DNA of 64,000 nt from Acorus gramineus (Eukaryota > Streptophyta > Magnoliopsida > Acorales > Acoraceae), in contig CM060847.1 of assembly GCA_030737835.1 (NCBI GenBank), forward strand, positions 12,600,704-12,664,703, written 5' to 3'. The first letter of the stretch is position 1. Every line of letters starts with the position of its first letter. Of this stretch, positions 11,541 through 22,734 are shown one piece after another. Under the pieces are notes generated by a model. It searched no databases. It saw nothing but the letters and a program-made list of their open reading frames with translations, and had not been told where the DNA came from. Both the position numbers and the translations under genes were made by a program.

Positions 11541-11754
11541 ATGATAATTGATTTGACAGAATATTCATTTGAATTGAATAACCTAAAATAACTTAATTTT
11601 AGATAATAATTGGAATTCATGTAACACTTTTTATCAGGTAATTAATTATGACATATAAATTATCATGTATTCTAGTCTACTAAACATCTATTATGAAACT
11701 ATTTTAACTAATTTCTACTCTTTGTGAGTTTACTCTTGAATCAAACATGGGTTA

Positions 11755-13870
11755 AAAGTCTTCGATTTCTATTACTGACTGTTAAATTTACATTCAGGGC
11801 CATTTGGTCTTCCAATTTCTTATATTCTCAATGCATGACTTCTCATCTTCCCATGTGAGAAATCCACAGGTCTCTTTCCAAACACTACATAATAGTTCAC
11901 TCTCTATGTTGGAGAACAAACAACACTAGAGAGAGAGAGAGAGAAACAAAAAGCACTGTGAGAGGAGTAGCTGATGGGGAAGAAAAAAAACAAGAAGGTT
12001 TCAAGGAAGAAGGTTGATCGAAGTAGTGCACCCCCCATGAACATGAACATGAACATGGAGGGTTCAAGGAACAACATTGATCGAATTAGTGCGCTCCCCG
12101 ACAACTTGATCCTTCGCATCCTGTCGTTCACCGGTACTAAATCTGCAGTGCGTACGGGCCTCCTCTCCAAGAGGTGGAGGTCTCTCTGGACTTCTGTTCC
12201 AGTCCTGGACTTCGATCACCAAGAGTTTTGGTATCCCGATGATTTTGAAAAGCTCATCGAACAGATGGTTCTTGATGAAGGCCGCGTTCCCTTCTTTCAC
12301 CAGAGGGCAGAGCGAATGAGTATTGATGAATTTGTGCTATTTGTCAATGCGACATTGAAGCGATGCGCTAAGACTGATCTACGGAGGTTTCGTTTGTATG
12401 CTAAAGGTCTTGTTGATCCTCGCCAGGTGAGTGCCTGGATTAACTATGCGATAAGTCGACATACAGCTGATCTTGAACTTGAACTCCCTACACATGAACA
12501 CATGTCTTGTAATATTTTCAAGGGATGTAGTGAATTGCCTTCTTCAATTTTCAAATGCAAATCACTTACTTCTTTGAAGCTGAGAATGACTCAATGTTGG
12601 TTCTTCAACACTCCTGCCACTGTGAAGCTTCATGGCCTTGTAACACTGCATCTTGACGCGATCGTCTGGCGGGATGACTCCCTTGAAAATGTTTTATCCA
12701 AATGCCCGAATTTGGAGACACTGTATTTGAACCTTTGCTGGTTCGAAAGGCTGTGTGTTTCTTCCCGGCGACTGAAGGATTTGGCAATCCGTGACTGTTC
12801 ATGCCCAGTTGAAATCCAAATTTTTGCACCCAACTTGCTATCCTTGCATTATAGCCGGTCCTGGGAGGAAAAGATATCACTGAAGTGTTCATCGAAACTG
12901 GTTAACGCGCGTGTCGACATCATAGGTGATGATGTAGGGCCATGTTATACCAGCTTGGTAGGCTTTCTTGGATCTGTTTCTCATGTGACTACTCTTAAAC
13001 TCTGCTGTTCAATCCTTCAGGTAGCTCTGTCGTTCTAGAATTGTTGATTTTAATTTTGTAGTGTATTGTCTCATGGGTGTCTTCTTACTCTTCTTGTTTA
13101 AAGGTTCTCTATAAGGAAAGGCATTTGTTTAAGTTTCTGCCTACTTTTCCCAATCTAAAGCATCTGAAGTTTAGAGGGTTTTTCCCTGATTTCTCCATTG
13201 AAGCCTTGGCATGTTTACTGAAACGCTCACCAGCTTTGGAAACTCTTAAAATCACTGATTTTGGGGTAATAATTATTCATTTCCAAGTTACATATTGTTT
13301 TTTTGATTGGTTAGTTACATATTGTTGTTAAGATGAAAATAGTTTATACACCAATTCACTTGTTTGTTGTTCTTTTTACAGCCCCAGCTCCCCGCATTTC
13401 TTCGCAATGCCGATGACACTGATGGTTGGAGATCAAGGATACTATCATCTGATTGTCTCCTTCACCTGAGAGAAGTGAAGATGAAGGGCTTTAATTCAAG
13501 CCCAGGAAAACTGGAGTTTCTGAAGTTTTTATTGATGAATTCAGTTTCGCTACAGAAAGTGACTCTTGTACCAGCATCAGTAGTGTGTCCTCCTTCTGTG
13601 TTCTGAGTGTTCTTTGTGTTTCATGTACTTCTGGTTTTGTTTGCCAAGATATCGATTTGCTTGAATGAAATGTGTGGTTTATAACATTTTCTCTTTGTGA
13701 AGTTGTCAATCCATTTGAGGCCAGTCAACTTGAACATGCTGTAACATGAGATTTGTTTCATGCTTTTAACAATATGAGGTACACCATCACGAGGCTACAT
13801 GTTTTTGAATCAAGACCTGATCAAAATTAATGCATGATTTACTGGCTACCCAATTGATCATATTTCACAT
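11755..13870 (+). repeat. Second copy of a duplicated F-box gene block
   Basis: The block matches about 6480-8700 base for base over long stretches, including promoter, introns and 3' flank (for example the 3' stretch GAACATGCTGTAACATGAG at about 8550 and 13730). Introns are as similar as exons, so the duplication is recent. A weaker third echo of the upstream part (CAGTAACCAAAAAGAG, CATTCATGC) lies near 14470-14555, with no gene attached. Confidence 0.85.
11974..13606 (+). CDS. F-box/LRR/FBD protein, tandem copy 2
   Basis: Exons 11974-13020, 13104-13265 and 13382-13606, all in phase 0, 477 residues. The domain order matches copy 1: F-box (ISALPDNLILRILSFTGTKS), leucine-rich repeats, FBD-like C-terminus (LLHLREVKMKGFNSSPGKLE). 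Copy 2 has an intact N-terminal extension MGKKKNKKVSRKKVDR that looks like a nuclear localisation signal, then an expanded MNMNMNM run. Copy 1 loses this extension through one extra C. The C-terminus is also longer (ends PASVVCPPSVF; copy 1 stops after SASL). Probable role: adaptor of a cullin-1 ubiquitin ligase, target unknown. The first ATG is used because it is the only one in frame with the whole exon. Its TATA position has decayed, so expression may differ from copy 1. Confidence 0.84.
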
Positions 13871-14551
13871 GCAACTAATACATAGCTTATTTTTCAAAAA
13901 TAGTAAAAAGAAACAGATACAAGAGCTTGTAGACTACACCAAGTGATGGTGTTGAAACAAGCCTCCTAGTTGCAGTTAATCTTGTTAACCATTCAGCTAA
14001 TTGTTCAATCACGAAAGGACATGAGTGGGTCAATATAGAATTTCTCTTTTTGTATTTTTTTCCGTATATGACACCATAAAAAAGTACAGGTGAATCCTAT
14101 TTGTGGAGACTAAAAAAGAATTTCATACAAGTCTTCTATGCAAAGCGGGTGTTAGTACACAGTGTAAGTAGTATTTCATCTGATGAGATGAATGTTTCAT
14201 TAGATAATATAAAAAATGGGTGATAATCAGAATATAGAGTGGTTTAAAGGCCATTTCCACATGAAGTTCATGGATTTTACAAGGAAGGTAGTTCTTATCA
14301 ATCCAAAGGCAAAGTCATTTTACAGGATGCAAATGATTCACCTTATGCCTTATGGAGCTTCCTTTTAAGTCATCTCTCAAAAAGTTAATAACTTTTATAA
14401 AGTAATTCTTATCCATATAAAAAGCTTTCACTCATAGAACAATCTTGAATCAAGAGACAGCCATTTTTACAGTAACCAAAAAGAGTCTCTTGAGCTACCA
14501 ATTAAAAAGCCACTTTAATATCCACTACTGACAGTTTTGAGTTTCATTCAT

Positions 14552-14946
14552 GCACTTCTCCAATGTATATGTTACTAAACAAGATGTTAAAGTGCATATC
14601 AGCATTTTATAACTCCACTACACACTCATTTATTACGTTCCTATTTAATTGATTGTTGTTGCTCCAATGGACTAGCTAAATAAATTAACCAAACCAATAG
14701 TGGGCCCCACCTCTCCACCCACTCAACCTCTCAAATGTATTTTTTATTAATTTTTTAAAGAGAACTATTACGTGGGACCCACATTTGGCTAGCTAAAACA
14801 CTAGTTACAGTTAACATGAAAGATAACATCTGACACGTGGGGCCCACATTTAGCTCCCTCTTAACATCTCCATTGGAGCAACATTTTTACATGTTATGTA
14901 AAATATGACACTAACATATTAGTTAACATATTCATTGGAGATGCTC
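14552..14946. mobile_element. MITE of the 'GAGCATCTCTAATG' family (decayed left end)
   Basis: Long near-identity with the better preserved copy at 57834-58217 (shared pieces include AACATGAAAGATAACATCTG and ACATTTTTACATGTTAT). The right end reads CATTGGAGATGCTC followed by TTA. The left end is TGCACTTCTCCAATG instead of GAGCATCTCTAATG. It carries ACACGTGGGGCCCAC with a CACGTG core at 14834-14839. Confidence 0.65.
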
Positions 14947-15414
14947 TTAGGAGTGCAACTTGGATGGATTGAATTCGATCCAATCTGAAATTAAAATGAG
15001 TGTGGGTTAGAGTTTTAGCGTTCGAGTTCAGCTCAAGCTCGAACCCAAACAACGCGAATGTAATTTTGGTTGGGGTAACCTAAACCAACCTAAACTCGAA
15101 GTTTCTATATACAAATAAAATGTTTTAAGTAAAATTATAATATTTTAATTTAATATGTGTGATAAAATTTGAACCATACAATTTATTTTTATCTAGAATC
15201 TTTCACTTTATCTAAATAAAAATGTTTCTCATTTTCATCTTTTTTATTTTTATTGTGCGGAGAATTGACTATTGTAAAATTTTAATTATTTAAAATAATA
15301 TATTTTTTAAGTTAAATCAGAATCCAGCCCAAACCTCAATAAAACCCGACTGATTAAGTTTAGGTTGAGTTCGGGTTGAGCTCCAACACCACCGAACCCG
15401 CCCGAGTACCCCTA
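14947..15414. mobile_element. Possible hAT-like MITE upstream of the WD40 gene
   Basis: The ends read TTAGGAGTGCAACTTGG and, as reverse complement of the right end, TTAGGGGTACTCGGGCGGG. Inside are opposed motifs (TTCGAGTTCAGCTCAAGC on the left; TTGAGTTCGGGTTGAGC on the right). Only the first ten bases of the termini match well and no clean target duplication is visible. Confidence 0.4.
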
Positions 15415-15554
15415 AACGCACTAAGTTCTATTCGGGTCATCGGAGTGCTCAGCATCTGACCCGGCCCACGGTATTCTCCTCCACCTCTCCTCTTCTTCGC
15501 TTTTTCAACACTCTTTTTCCACTCAAAATCTCGTCAATTTCTCGCCCAGCGACC

Positions 15555-18500
15555 ATGGGAGCGGAAGCCATGGAAGAAGAGCAGCAACCCCTCTCCACTC
15601 CGCCCACGGAAACCCCCTTAATTACGGAAACTGCCACCGCATACCCTTGGCCGGCGCTCAAGTTCGACGTCCCTCCCCGTAAAATTTACCATTTCTGCCA
15701 CCAGTTCAGGCGAGGAAGTCCCAACACCAACAACTTCTTGAAAGGGGTCAAATGGTAATTCTCCCCCTTTCGTCTCTGCCCCTCCTTTTTATTCCGTTTT
15801 TTTTTTTTATAATTAAATTCAATATATTTAGGTCTCCGGATGGTTCGTGCTTCCTCACGAGCTCTGAAGACAATAGTCTCCGACTCTTCTATTTGTAAGT
15901 CCTTTTTTTAGGGTTTTTTAAATTATTTTTGGATTTTTTTTTTTTAAATCAGATGTGTTGATTTTGTAGACCGGACAATGTTGGTGAGATTGAATTGGAA
16001 TCTTGCGCGTCGGCGGATGGTTCGGGTAGTGATTTCTGCATTGTCAGAATGTTTGGTTTTTTTTTGGTGGTTCTGTTAATGTTTTCTTGTGTTTGATGAT
16101 TTGTTTGCAGAGGATTCTTATGAGTGTAGTCTCGTGGTGAGCGAGGCGGAATCGGTGTATGACTACTGTTGGTACCCCTACATGTCTGCTTCAGGTATCA
16201 CTGTGATCGATTTTGATTTAATCACTTTTTTATGGGATTATGAGCTATATATATGCATTGATACAATTATGTGACATGTAGCTTGAAATGTTGTGAAATG
16301 GGATAAAAAATGATATACTGATTTGTTAGTAAAGTTGTTTTTTAAAGATGGGAAGTGGTTGCGTATTTGTTGTAAAATATTTTGAATGTATGTTGGAAGC
16401 AGGAAGATAATTTTTATGAATTTGTAAAGGAAAAGTGGAAAACCAAACCACCTCTTTGCATGCTGGTAGAGGTACCCCTTCTTCACCGAGGAGTACTGAA
16501 TTCGAGTCTAATTCCCGTTGATAGGATAAGATTGCCAAAAAAAATAAAAATAAAAATTGATATCGTAACAAACACCCATGTTTTAGAGCAATTACTGAAT
16601 GTTTTAGTTGATTTATTGTTGGTGTTTTTGCAGATGTCACTTCATGTGTCTATGCAAGCACCACAAAGGACCACCCAATTCATCTCTGGGATGCAGTTTC
16701 TGGTCAGGTGCTGATCAGCTTATATTAACGAAGAATGCAAAATTTGTTATGTTTTTGGAGATTTTGATTTTTACATTGCATTTTTTATTTATGTGTATAT
16801 TTTAGTATTATTCTCTGCTTCCTGAATGACTATTGCTGGAAAAATGCAGCTGCGGTGCACTTATCGTGCGTATGATGCAATGGATGAGATCACAGCTGCC
16901 TATTCAGTTGCTTTTAATTCCTCTGGGACAAGGTACTCTGTCTTTTCTGATGGCTCTTACCCTCTGGCAATAGAGATTGAATTTACTAAACCTGGGAATT
17001 GTGATAGTGATTATAAGATATCATTGTGAAGGGCAATTTCGTTGTATTGTTGAGCATTTGAAATGGTAGATCTTTGAAATGTAGCTCTACTGAATGACAG
17101 AATATCCTTTTTTATATATATTTTTTCTGAGATTTTTTTTAATCTTTTTTTAATGTGTTTTCTTTCTTGAGAGGACATGTTTTTTCATGTATCTTGCACA
17201 TCATCCTTGGATTATTAAAATCATACCCCACCATTATTTTTTATGCATGTGGTTCTGGTTTAAATCAAGGAAAAAGAAGCATGTTGTTTTGAGCTTCTCA
17301 TCCAGGGTATTGTTTCTTGAATCATTAACTAAATTTGATGTCCACTTGACCTTTAATCTGCCAGTTTGGCCCTGGGTTTGGATCGTGATGTGTGAAAAAG
17401 AAACCATGAACAGATTTTAGTCTCAAATCCCCATAAAGGAGCTCACACACATGAATACTTGGTAAATGGCAATTATTTTTTTTTTTTTTAATTTACTGTT
17501 GAAAAATATTTTGATCTATTGTTATGCTTCGTCACACTTCTATTTTAGTTGATGGGGTTTTACACACACAGTTCAAAGCATAATCAATGAATCCGCATCT
17601 ACCATAAAACAGACAAAAGTGTAAGACTACTGAAGTAACCCAAATATGATGGAAGTTGGCAATATTTTATGAGACAACCAACACTGGGTTGTAAGATTGT
17701 AAGGGAAATGAACACTGAGATAATTGCCTCAACTAGTTGATGTTCTGGACCTAACTATGTTCTTATAATTTTTTTAATGTTGCCCCTTTTGGATAGAGGA
17801 TTTCGCACTACATGTGATAGTGATTAGGATCATACAAGTCGACTAAGATAAGTACATAATGGAGTTTTTAAATAATTTGTAATTTCAGTTATTCCACTGC
17901 TCCAGTCGCCAACTTCTCATATAGGAGGGTGAGCATGTAGCTCAAATGGAAGGTGCTGTCTTGCAACCTTGGAAATTACGGGTTAATCTAAATTTGCTGA
18001 CATAGTCTTTGCTTGTGTTCTTTGCTCTAACTAATTGTTAGTAGGTATAATGGTTCTCTTTATTGATTGACATTTTTTGTATTCCAAATAACTTGGTTTT
18101 GTAGACTTTTCGCTGGATACAATAAATCCATCAGAGTATTTGATGTGCACCGCCCTGGTAGAGAGTTTAAACAATATTCGTTTCTTCAAAATGATAAAGG
18201 TGGACCAGCAGGTATAAACCCAAATCGATCAGAGCTATATAAGTTTTTGATAATTATTCAATGAAAAATTGGCAACTGTGACAATGCATTTTTTGTATAT
18301 ATTTTGTGATCATTGTAATGTTTTTGATGGCCAGTGACTTACATCTACAACAATGCATATTTTGTGACATACTGTGAAATATGGTGTGGCTAGCTTCCTT
18401 TGACTTACTGTTGCAGATGTCATTAACATGGTTCAAAGTACATGCGGCCGCACATGCCGATGTGCCCCCCTCGGTGCACATCAACACCCTGGTGCGGTCC

Positions 18501-21500
18501 AAGTGTGGTCTCCATGTGCGGGTATGTGAGGCCATGTGCGGTCAGGCGTTCGAACCTAGTTCGAACGGGAATTAAACAGCCCTTAGGCATTCGAACCCAG
18601 TTCGAACGGGAAATCAAATGGCCCTTTAGGCGTTCGAACTCAATTTGAATATGATTCAAACTGTTCGAACCCAGTTCGAATGGGATTCAAACACCCCTTA
18701 CGCGTTCAAACCCAGTTCAAACTATATTCAAACGGTCCTTAGGCGTTCGAATTCTATTCGAACGGGGTTCAAACTCCCATATACGGAAGAAAAAAAAATT
18801 TAAAAATAAAATATATAATGTGCGGCTGCATGTACCGTACATGCGACCACATGTACTATATGCAGACCCCACTGCACATGGGATCCACACATGTTTTTAA
18901 ACTATGATCATTAATACTATACCATTTTTGTTGTGTTCCTTTTAGTTCATGGCGTGCTCTGTATATATTTACAGTGCAAGCAACCTTATTGCATTCCTTG
19001 CAGCTGATATTGTCCGACAATTTATTTGTAACATGTTAGGTCTTCTATGGCTTTTCTTGAATCTTGATCATTGTAAGAGCTCACATGAAAAACTCATCTT
19101 ATTATTGGTTTCAGGTATTGTTTCCAGTATTGCCTTTTCCCCAACCCATAATGGAATGCTAGCGATGGGCTCTTATAACCAAGCTACTGCAATATATGTG
19201 GAGGATAACATGGAACCCCTATACGTTTTGCATGGCCAAGCAGGTGGGGTCACCCAGGTAAGACACCATTTTATTAGTTGTGGTGGTTCTTATTTGAAGC
19301 AGTACATGTGATTTTCAACAAACCATATCTATTTACATGCTAATTTCTCAGGTCTTATTTTCAAAAGATGGAAACTACTTGTACACGGGTGGGAGAAAGG
19401 TGATTTGAAATTTGAATATGCAATTTATTTGCTTTCTATACGATATTCATGACCAAGCAGATTGGTGCACAAAACATCTCTACATTATAAAGCATTTCAC
19501 TAAATTGATCAGTAAGTTATGTTATGAATTTCCAACATTGCAGACTTGTAAAAGTTTTCTGAGTTTAAATGCCAATTGAACAAAATTTTGGATAAGAAAA
19601 GTACACTGGTATAATTAACATTAGGGAAGCCTGGTCTTTGTGCTGGAAAACTTATTCACGATGCAATGTTGCATGAATCCCTAAATTATGTAGGATTGTC
19701 ATGATCTGCTTTAGAGTCACTTAAAATGTTTAGAGTATGGGAGTCTGATTTCTGCCTCCTGTGTAATAAACTAATAATGTTTCTTTACAATGCTAACTGT
19801 TCAATTTTGATAGACGATGAGTGAGAGAGAAGTGCCTCTTAAGTTTGGTAATATTCAACAAGTAATGTGTTGTTGGATTGGAAATATAACTATGTCATAT
19901 CAGTGCTGATTTTCTATTTTTTTTGTAGGATCCCTATATATTGTGTTGGGATGTTCGCAATACTGTTGACATAGTGTACAAGTAAGTCTGTTTTTTATTT
20001 TAAACGTCCTCATTAGCATGAATATTTAAATACCTGCTTGATGATTTTTTGTTATAATTACAAACTACTTAAATAGGTCTGCTACATTTTATTGTCTCTT
20101 CCTCATAATCAAGCTGCACGAATCTGTTGGAGAATACTTGCACCAGCATAACTGAAATCAAAGTTTTCTTGTATGATAGATGCCATCTTATACCATTTTC
20201 CAGGTTTTAAAGATCTGCCACTGCATCTAGATATATTCTCAAGGCTTGTGAAAGCTAGAGATAAATCATTGTTTAATTTAAATTATAATCATAAATTATT
20301 TGGTCAAGTATGTGCGAATTTTAGTAATCCTCGTCCAAACACAAATATGGTTATTGTCTAAGAGGTGAATTGAATATTTATAAATCCTCTTGCATCGCAG
20401 GAATTTATTTCAACTTATATAGCTTCGGTAATACTTATCCTTTTATTATCTTAAATTTATAGTTCTCTATTGGCAAATATCAATGCGGATACCCATTTTT
20501 ATTCTACATGAGCATGATATTATTATCAAGATCAAAGACTTATAGAAACCCAAAAAATATACTTTTTTTTATTACAGTGGTTGTGTTAAAGGCTCATGGA
20601 TTTGATTAGGTAGTAGAAAAAAATATATCATTTGGCTATGAATTTCTTTGAAGTGAGAATATATATCTGATTCCTCCTTCAGGCTATACAGATCATCAGA
20701 AAATACAAATCAGAGGATAGCCTTTGACATTGAACCTTGTGGTAGACATCTTGGTACAGGCGGTCAGGTAGTGTTATTTGGGGTCTTTTGTTTCATCATT
20801 CTAGGTCTGCCAAATCAACTCATCCTCTTATGAATGCACATACTAGGATGGTCTGGTTCATATTTACGACCTTCAAACTGGGTACTGGACGGGAAGCTTT
20901 CAGGCTGCATCCGGTAACTTCTTTCAAGCCTTGCTGTACTAAAAATGCATGTCCTGAATTTATCTGCTTATCCATATTCACATTTATTCATGACATTGAT
21001 TTATATTCTATGCAGATACTGTAAATGGTTTCTCTTTCCATCCATCTCTGCCCTTGGCCGTATCATCATCAGGGCACCGAAGATTCAGCATGCTAGACTC
21101 TAATGACGAGGAGTTCACATTAAGCTGTATTTTCGTTACTCATTTTATACACATCAATCAAATGAGTATTATATTTCCCTCATACATGCACTTTGTGAAT
21201 ATTTGGTGTTCATCCTCAATTATGAGGAATATTGACACACATCAGACAATATCTGTCATTTTCATCTGTTGGAGTCCAGATTTTTTTGTTCAGGGAAATG
21301 ATGAATAGTGGTCAAATGTGTGTTCATGCTTAATGATCATTATAATATCATAATTGATGATAAGCTAAAGCTCAAAAGAGCTTGCCATGTTCATTTTATC
21401 TGCTTAAGGAATAATATAATTCAAACTAGTTATCTCTTTGTGGCAAAATATAATTTTGATCTTAGACGTTGGGGAAAATGAATTTCTGAATGTATACTAT

Positions 21501-21884
21501 GCCATTTGCCGTGTTGTGTCCATGCTAGAGATGCATCCCTGAAGTTAATTAAGATCTTTGCTGCCACCATTGTATAATCATTTCACCAGAGCAGTGTGTC
21601 TGTAAACATTCAATCGCTTGCTTAAAGTTAGTAATTCTTCTTGTATCCCTTCTTTTCTGAGATTCATGCTAGTAATTCTTCTTATTACTTCTTTTCTGAG
21701 ATTCAAGATTTTCTTTTTCTATCCTCTGTGTATAAGGGTGTTCTCTTCTCTATGTGCAGGTGAAGAAAACTGCGTCTCGGTTTGGGGTTTCTCATGTGCT
21801 TCCTTAGCAGATGGTGCATATTTTGATGATAATGATCCAAGCATGCAGTTAGAGACAGAGATCGATGAACAGAGCCTTCAGTAA
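15555..21884 (+). CDS. WD40 protein of the TCAB1/WRAP53 (WDR79) type
   Basis: Fourteen-exon model with consistent phases: 15555-15754, 15832-15894, 15970-16025, 16111-16194, 16634-16707, 16850-16932, 18105-18211, 19115-19257, 19352-19399, 19929-19981, 20683-20767, 20847-20913, 21016-21126, 21760-21884; 432 residues. WD-type blades read NFLKGVKW-SPDGSCFLTSS, HPIHLWDAVSG, AGYNKSIRVFDVHRPGREF, SIAFSPTHNGMLAMGSYN, LFSKDGNYLYTGGRKD, YILCWDVRNTVDIVYKL and GFSFHPSLPLAVSSSGHRRF. The order and wording fit the WDR79 family, which in animals binds the CAB box of scaRNAs and telomerase RNA and sends them to Cajal bodies. The plant orthologue probably has a similar RNP role in the nucleus (inference). Start: MGAEAMEEEQQPLS, with good context. 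The exon 3 donor is the least certain (GTAGTG at 16026 preferred over GTTCGG). The TAA stop sits inside a donor-like CAGTAAGG, so a longer 3' form is possible. Confidence 0.85.
16455..16550 (+). mobile_element. SINE fragment (tRNA-like head) in a WD40 gene intron
   Basis: CATGCTGGTAGAGGTACC resembles a pol III A box and GAATTCGAGTCTAATTCCC a B box about 40 bases later. An A-rich tail (AAAAAAAATAAAAATAAAAA) follows. No clear target duplication, so short or decayed. Confidence 0.45.
17931..17995 (+). repeat. tRNA-like pseudogene or SINE head in intron 6
   Basis: GAGCATGTAGCTCAAATGGA matches the D-arm/A box of tRNA-Ala types, and ACGGGTTAATCTAAAT sits where the T-arm/B box would be. The arms do not form a full cloverleaf, so it is not a working tRNA. 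Confidence 0.4.
18427..18906 (+). mobile_element. hAT-like non-autonomous element carrying a GTTCGAAC array, copy 1
   Basis: Lies in intron 7 of the WD40 gene. Flanks are GTCATTAA (18419-18426) and ATCATTAA (18907-18914), an 8-base target duplication with one change. Ends: CATGGTTCAAAGTACATG, and the right end as reverse complement CATAGTTTAAAAACATGTG. The interior has a GC-rich head (GCGGCCGCACATG), then about six degenerate units of 42-46 bases (consensus like GGCGTTCGAACCCAGTTCGA), then a GTGCGGCTGCATGTACCGTA tail. No coding content. It is far richer in CpG than the host intron. Confidence 0.7.
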
Positions 21885-22325
21885 GGAAAAACATTGGTTT
21901 CCATGATTTAAGTTTTTATTGCTTTCTTCTAGCCTTACCCTTAACTATACTTTGGCAGATTTCCATTGAATGATCAGGTAGGATAGGAATATCATCATGT
22001 AACCTTACTCAAACTAAATATATCATTAACATAAATTCCATAATTATCTTTTAAGGCTCCTTGATTCAGTTGCTGGCCGAATTGCTCCCATCATGTCCTT
22101 CCCAAGTTGTCTGATCCTTAATTATTTCAATAGGAGGTTCAATTAACCTACTGAGTTATATTCTGGAAAAAGTGGAGGAAATATGTTTTTGTTTGTCTTA
22201 TTGTATATGTGATGAATAATATTAATCTAATCTGTGCAGTGATCAAATCCAAAATGCTATAAATGTCTCCTCTACTGCCACTTATGAGTTCACTTTGGAT
22301 GCCTGATTAATAATGTGGATGACAG

Positions 22326-22726
22326 CATAGTTTGAAGTGCGGCCGCACGTACCGGTACGTGCAGCCGCACATGCTGATGTGCGCCCCCGAGCGCACATTC
22401 TCCCTAATATGCGGCGCACGTTTGAATTTAGTTTGAACGGACTTCGAACGGTAAGAGGGCGTTCAAAGTTTCGTTCGAACTGACTTCGAACGGTAAAATC
22501 TACCTCTGAGTTCATATTGTTGTTCGAACGGTAACATACCGTTTGAAAGCCGTTCGAACGCAATTTGAACGTCCTCTGGACGTTTGAATTCAATTCGAAC
22601 GGGGGTTCGAACGGATGTTTGAACAGGGGTTCGAATGGTTGCCTTATTATATGTGTGACCGCATGTTCGATACATGCAGTCGCATATGTCATGTGCGGAT
22701 CCCTCCACACATGGTTTTGAACTATG
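22326..22726 (+). mobile_element. hAT-like non-autonomous element carrying a GTTCGAAC array, copy 2
   Basis: Same family and orientation as 18427-18906, and 440 bases past the WD40 stop codon. Ends: CATAGTTTGAAGTGCGGCCG, and the right end as reverse complement CATAGTTCAAAACCATGTG. Flanks GATGACAG and GATAACAA (6 of 8 bases). The interior is an array of GTTCGAACGG and GTTTGAACG-type motifs. Unit order and length differ from copy 1, so the array has diverged while the ends have been kept. Confidence 0.68.
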
Positions 22727-22734
22727 GATAACAA

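Larger units (their letters stand above)
8392..11754. other. Spacer between the two F-box genes, built of repeats
   Basis: No gene is supported. The spacer holds the MITE relic at 8706, the foldback at 9231, the Harbinger-like MITE at 9329, two copies of a 300-base dispersed repeat (about 9955-10270 and 10300-11520) and the nested TIR element at 10498-11394. The open frames here are low-complexity K/N/F-rich readings. Confidence 0.6.
13607..15440. other. Intergenic region with two decayed transposons
   Basis: No gene seen. It contains 3' flank of F-box copy 2, a third echo of the F-box promoter near 14470-14555, a MITE at 14552-14946 and a second element at about 14947-15414. Confidence 0.5.

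Noticed and set aside
22282-22734. 150-codon minus-strand frame with repeated FEPPFE-like words
   Set aside because: Translation of the GTTCGAAC array in the mobile element; no stop because the unit lacks them, not because it codes.
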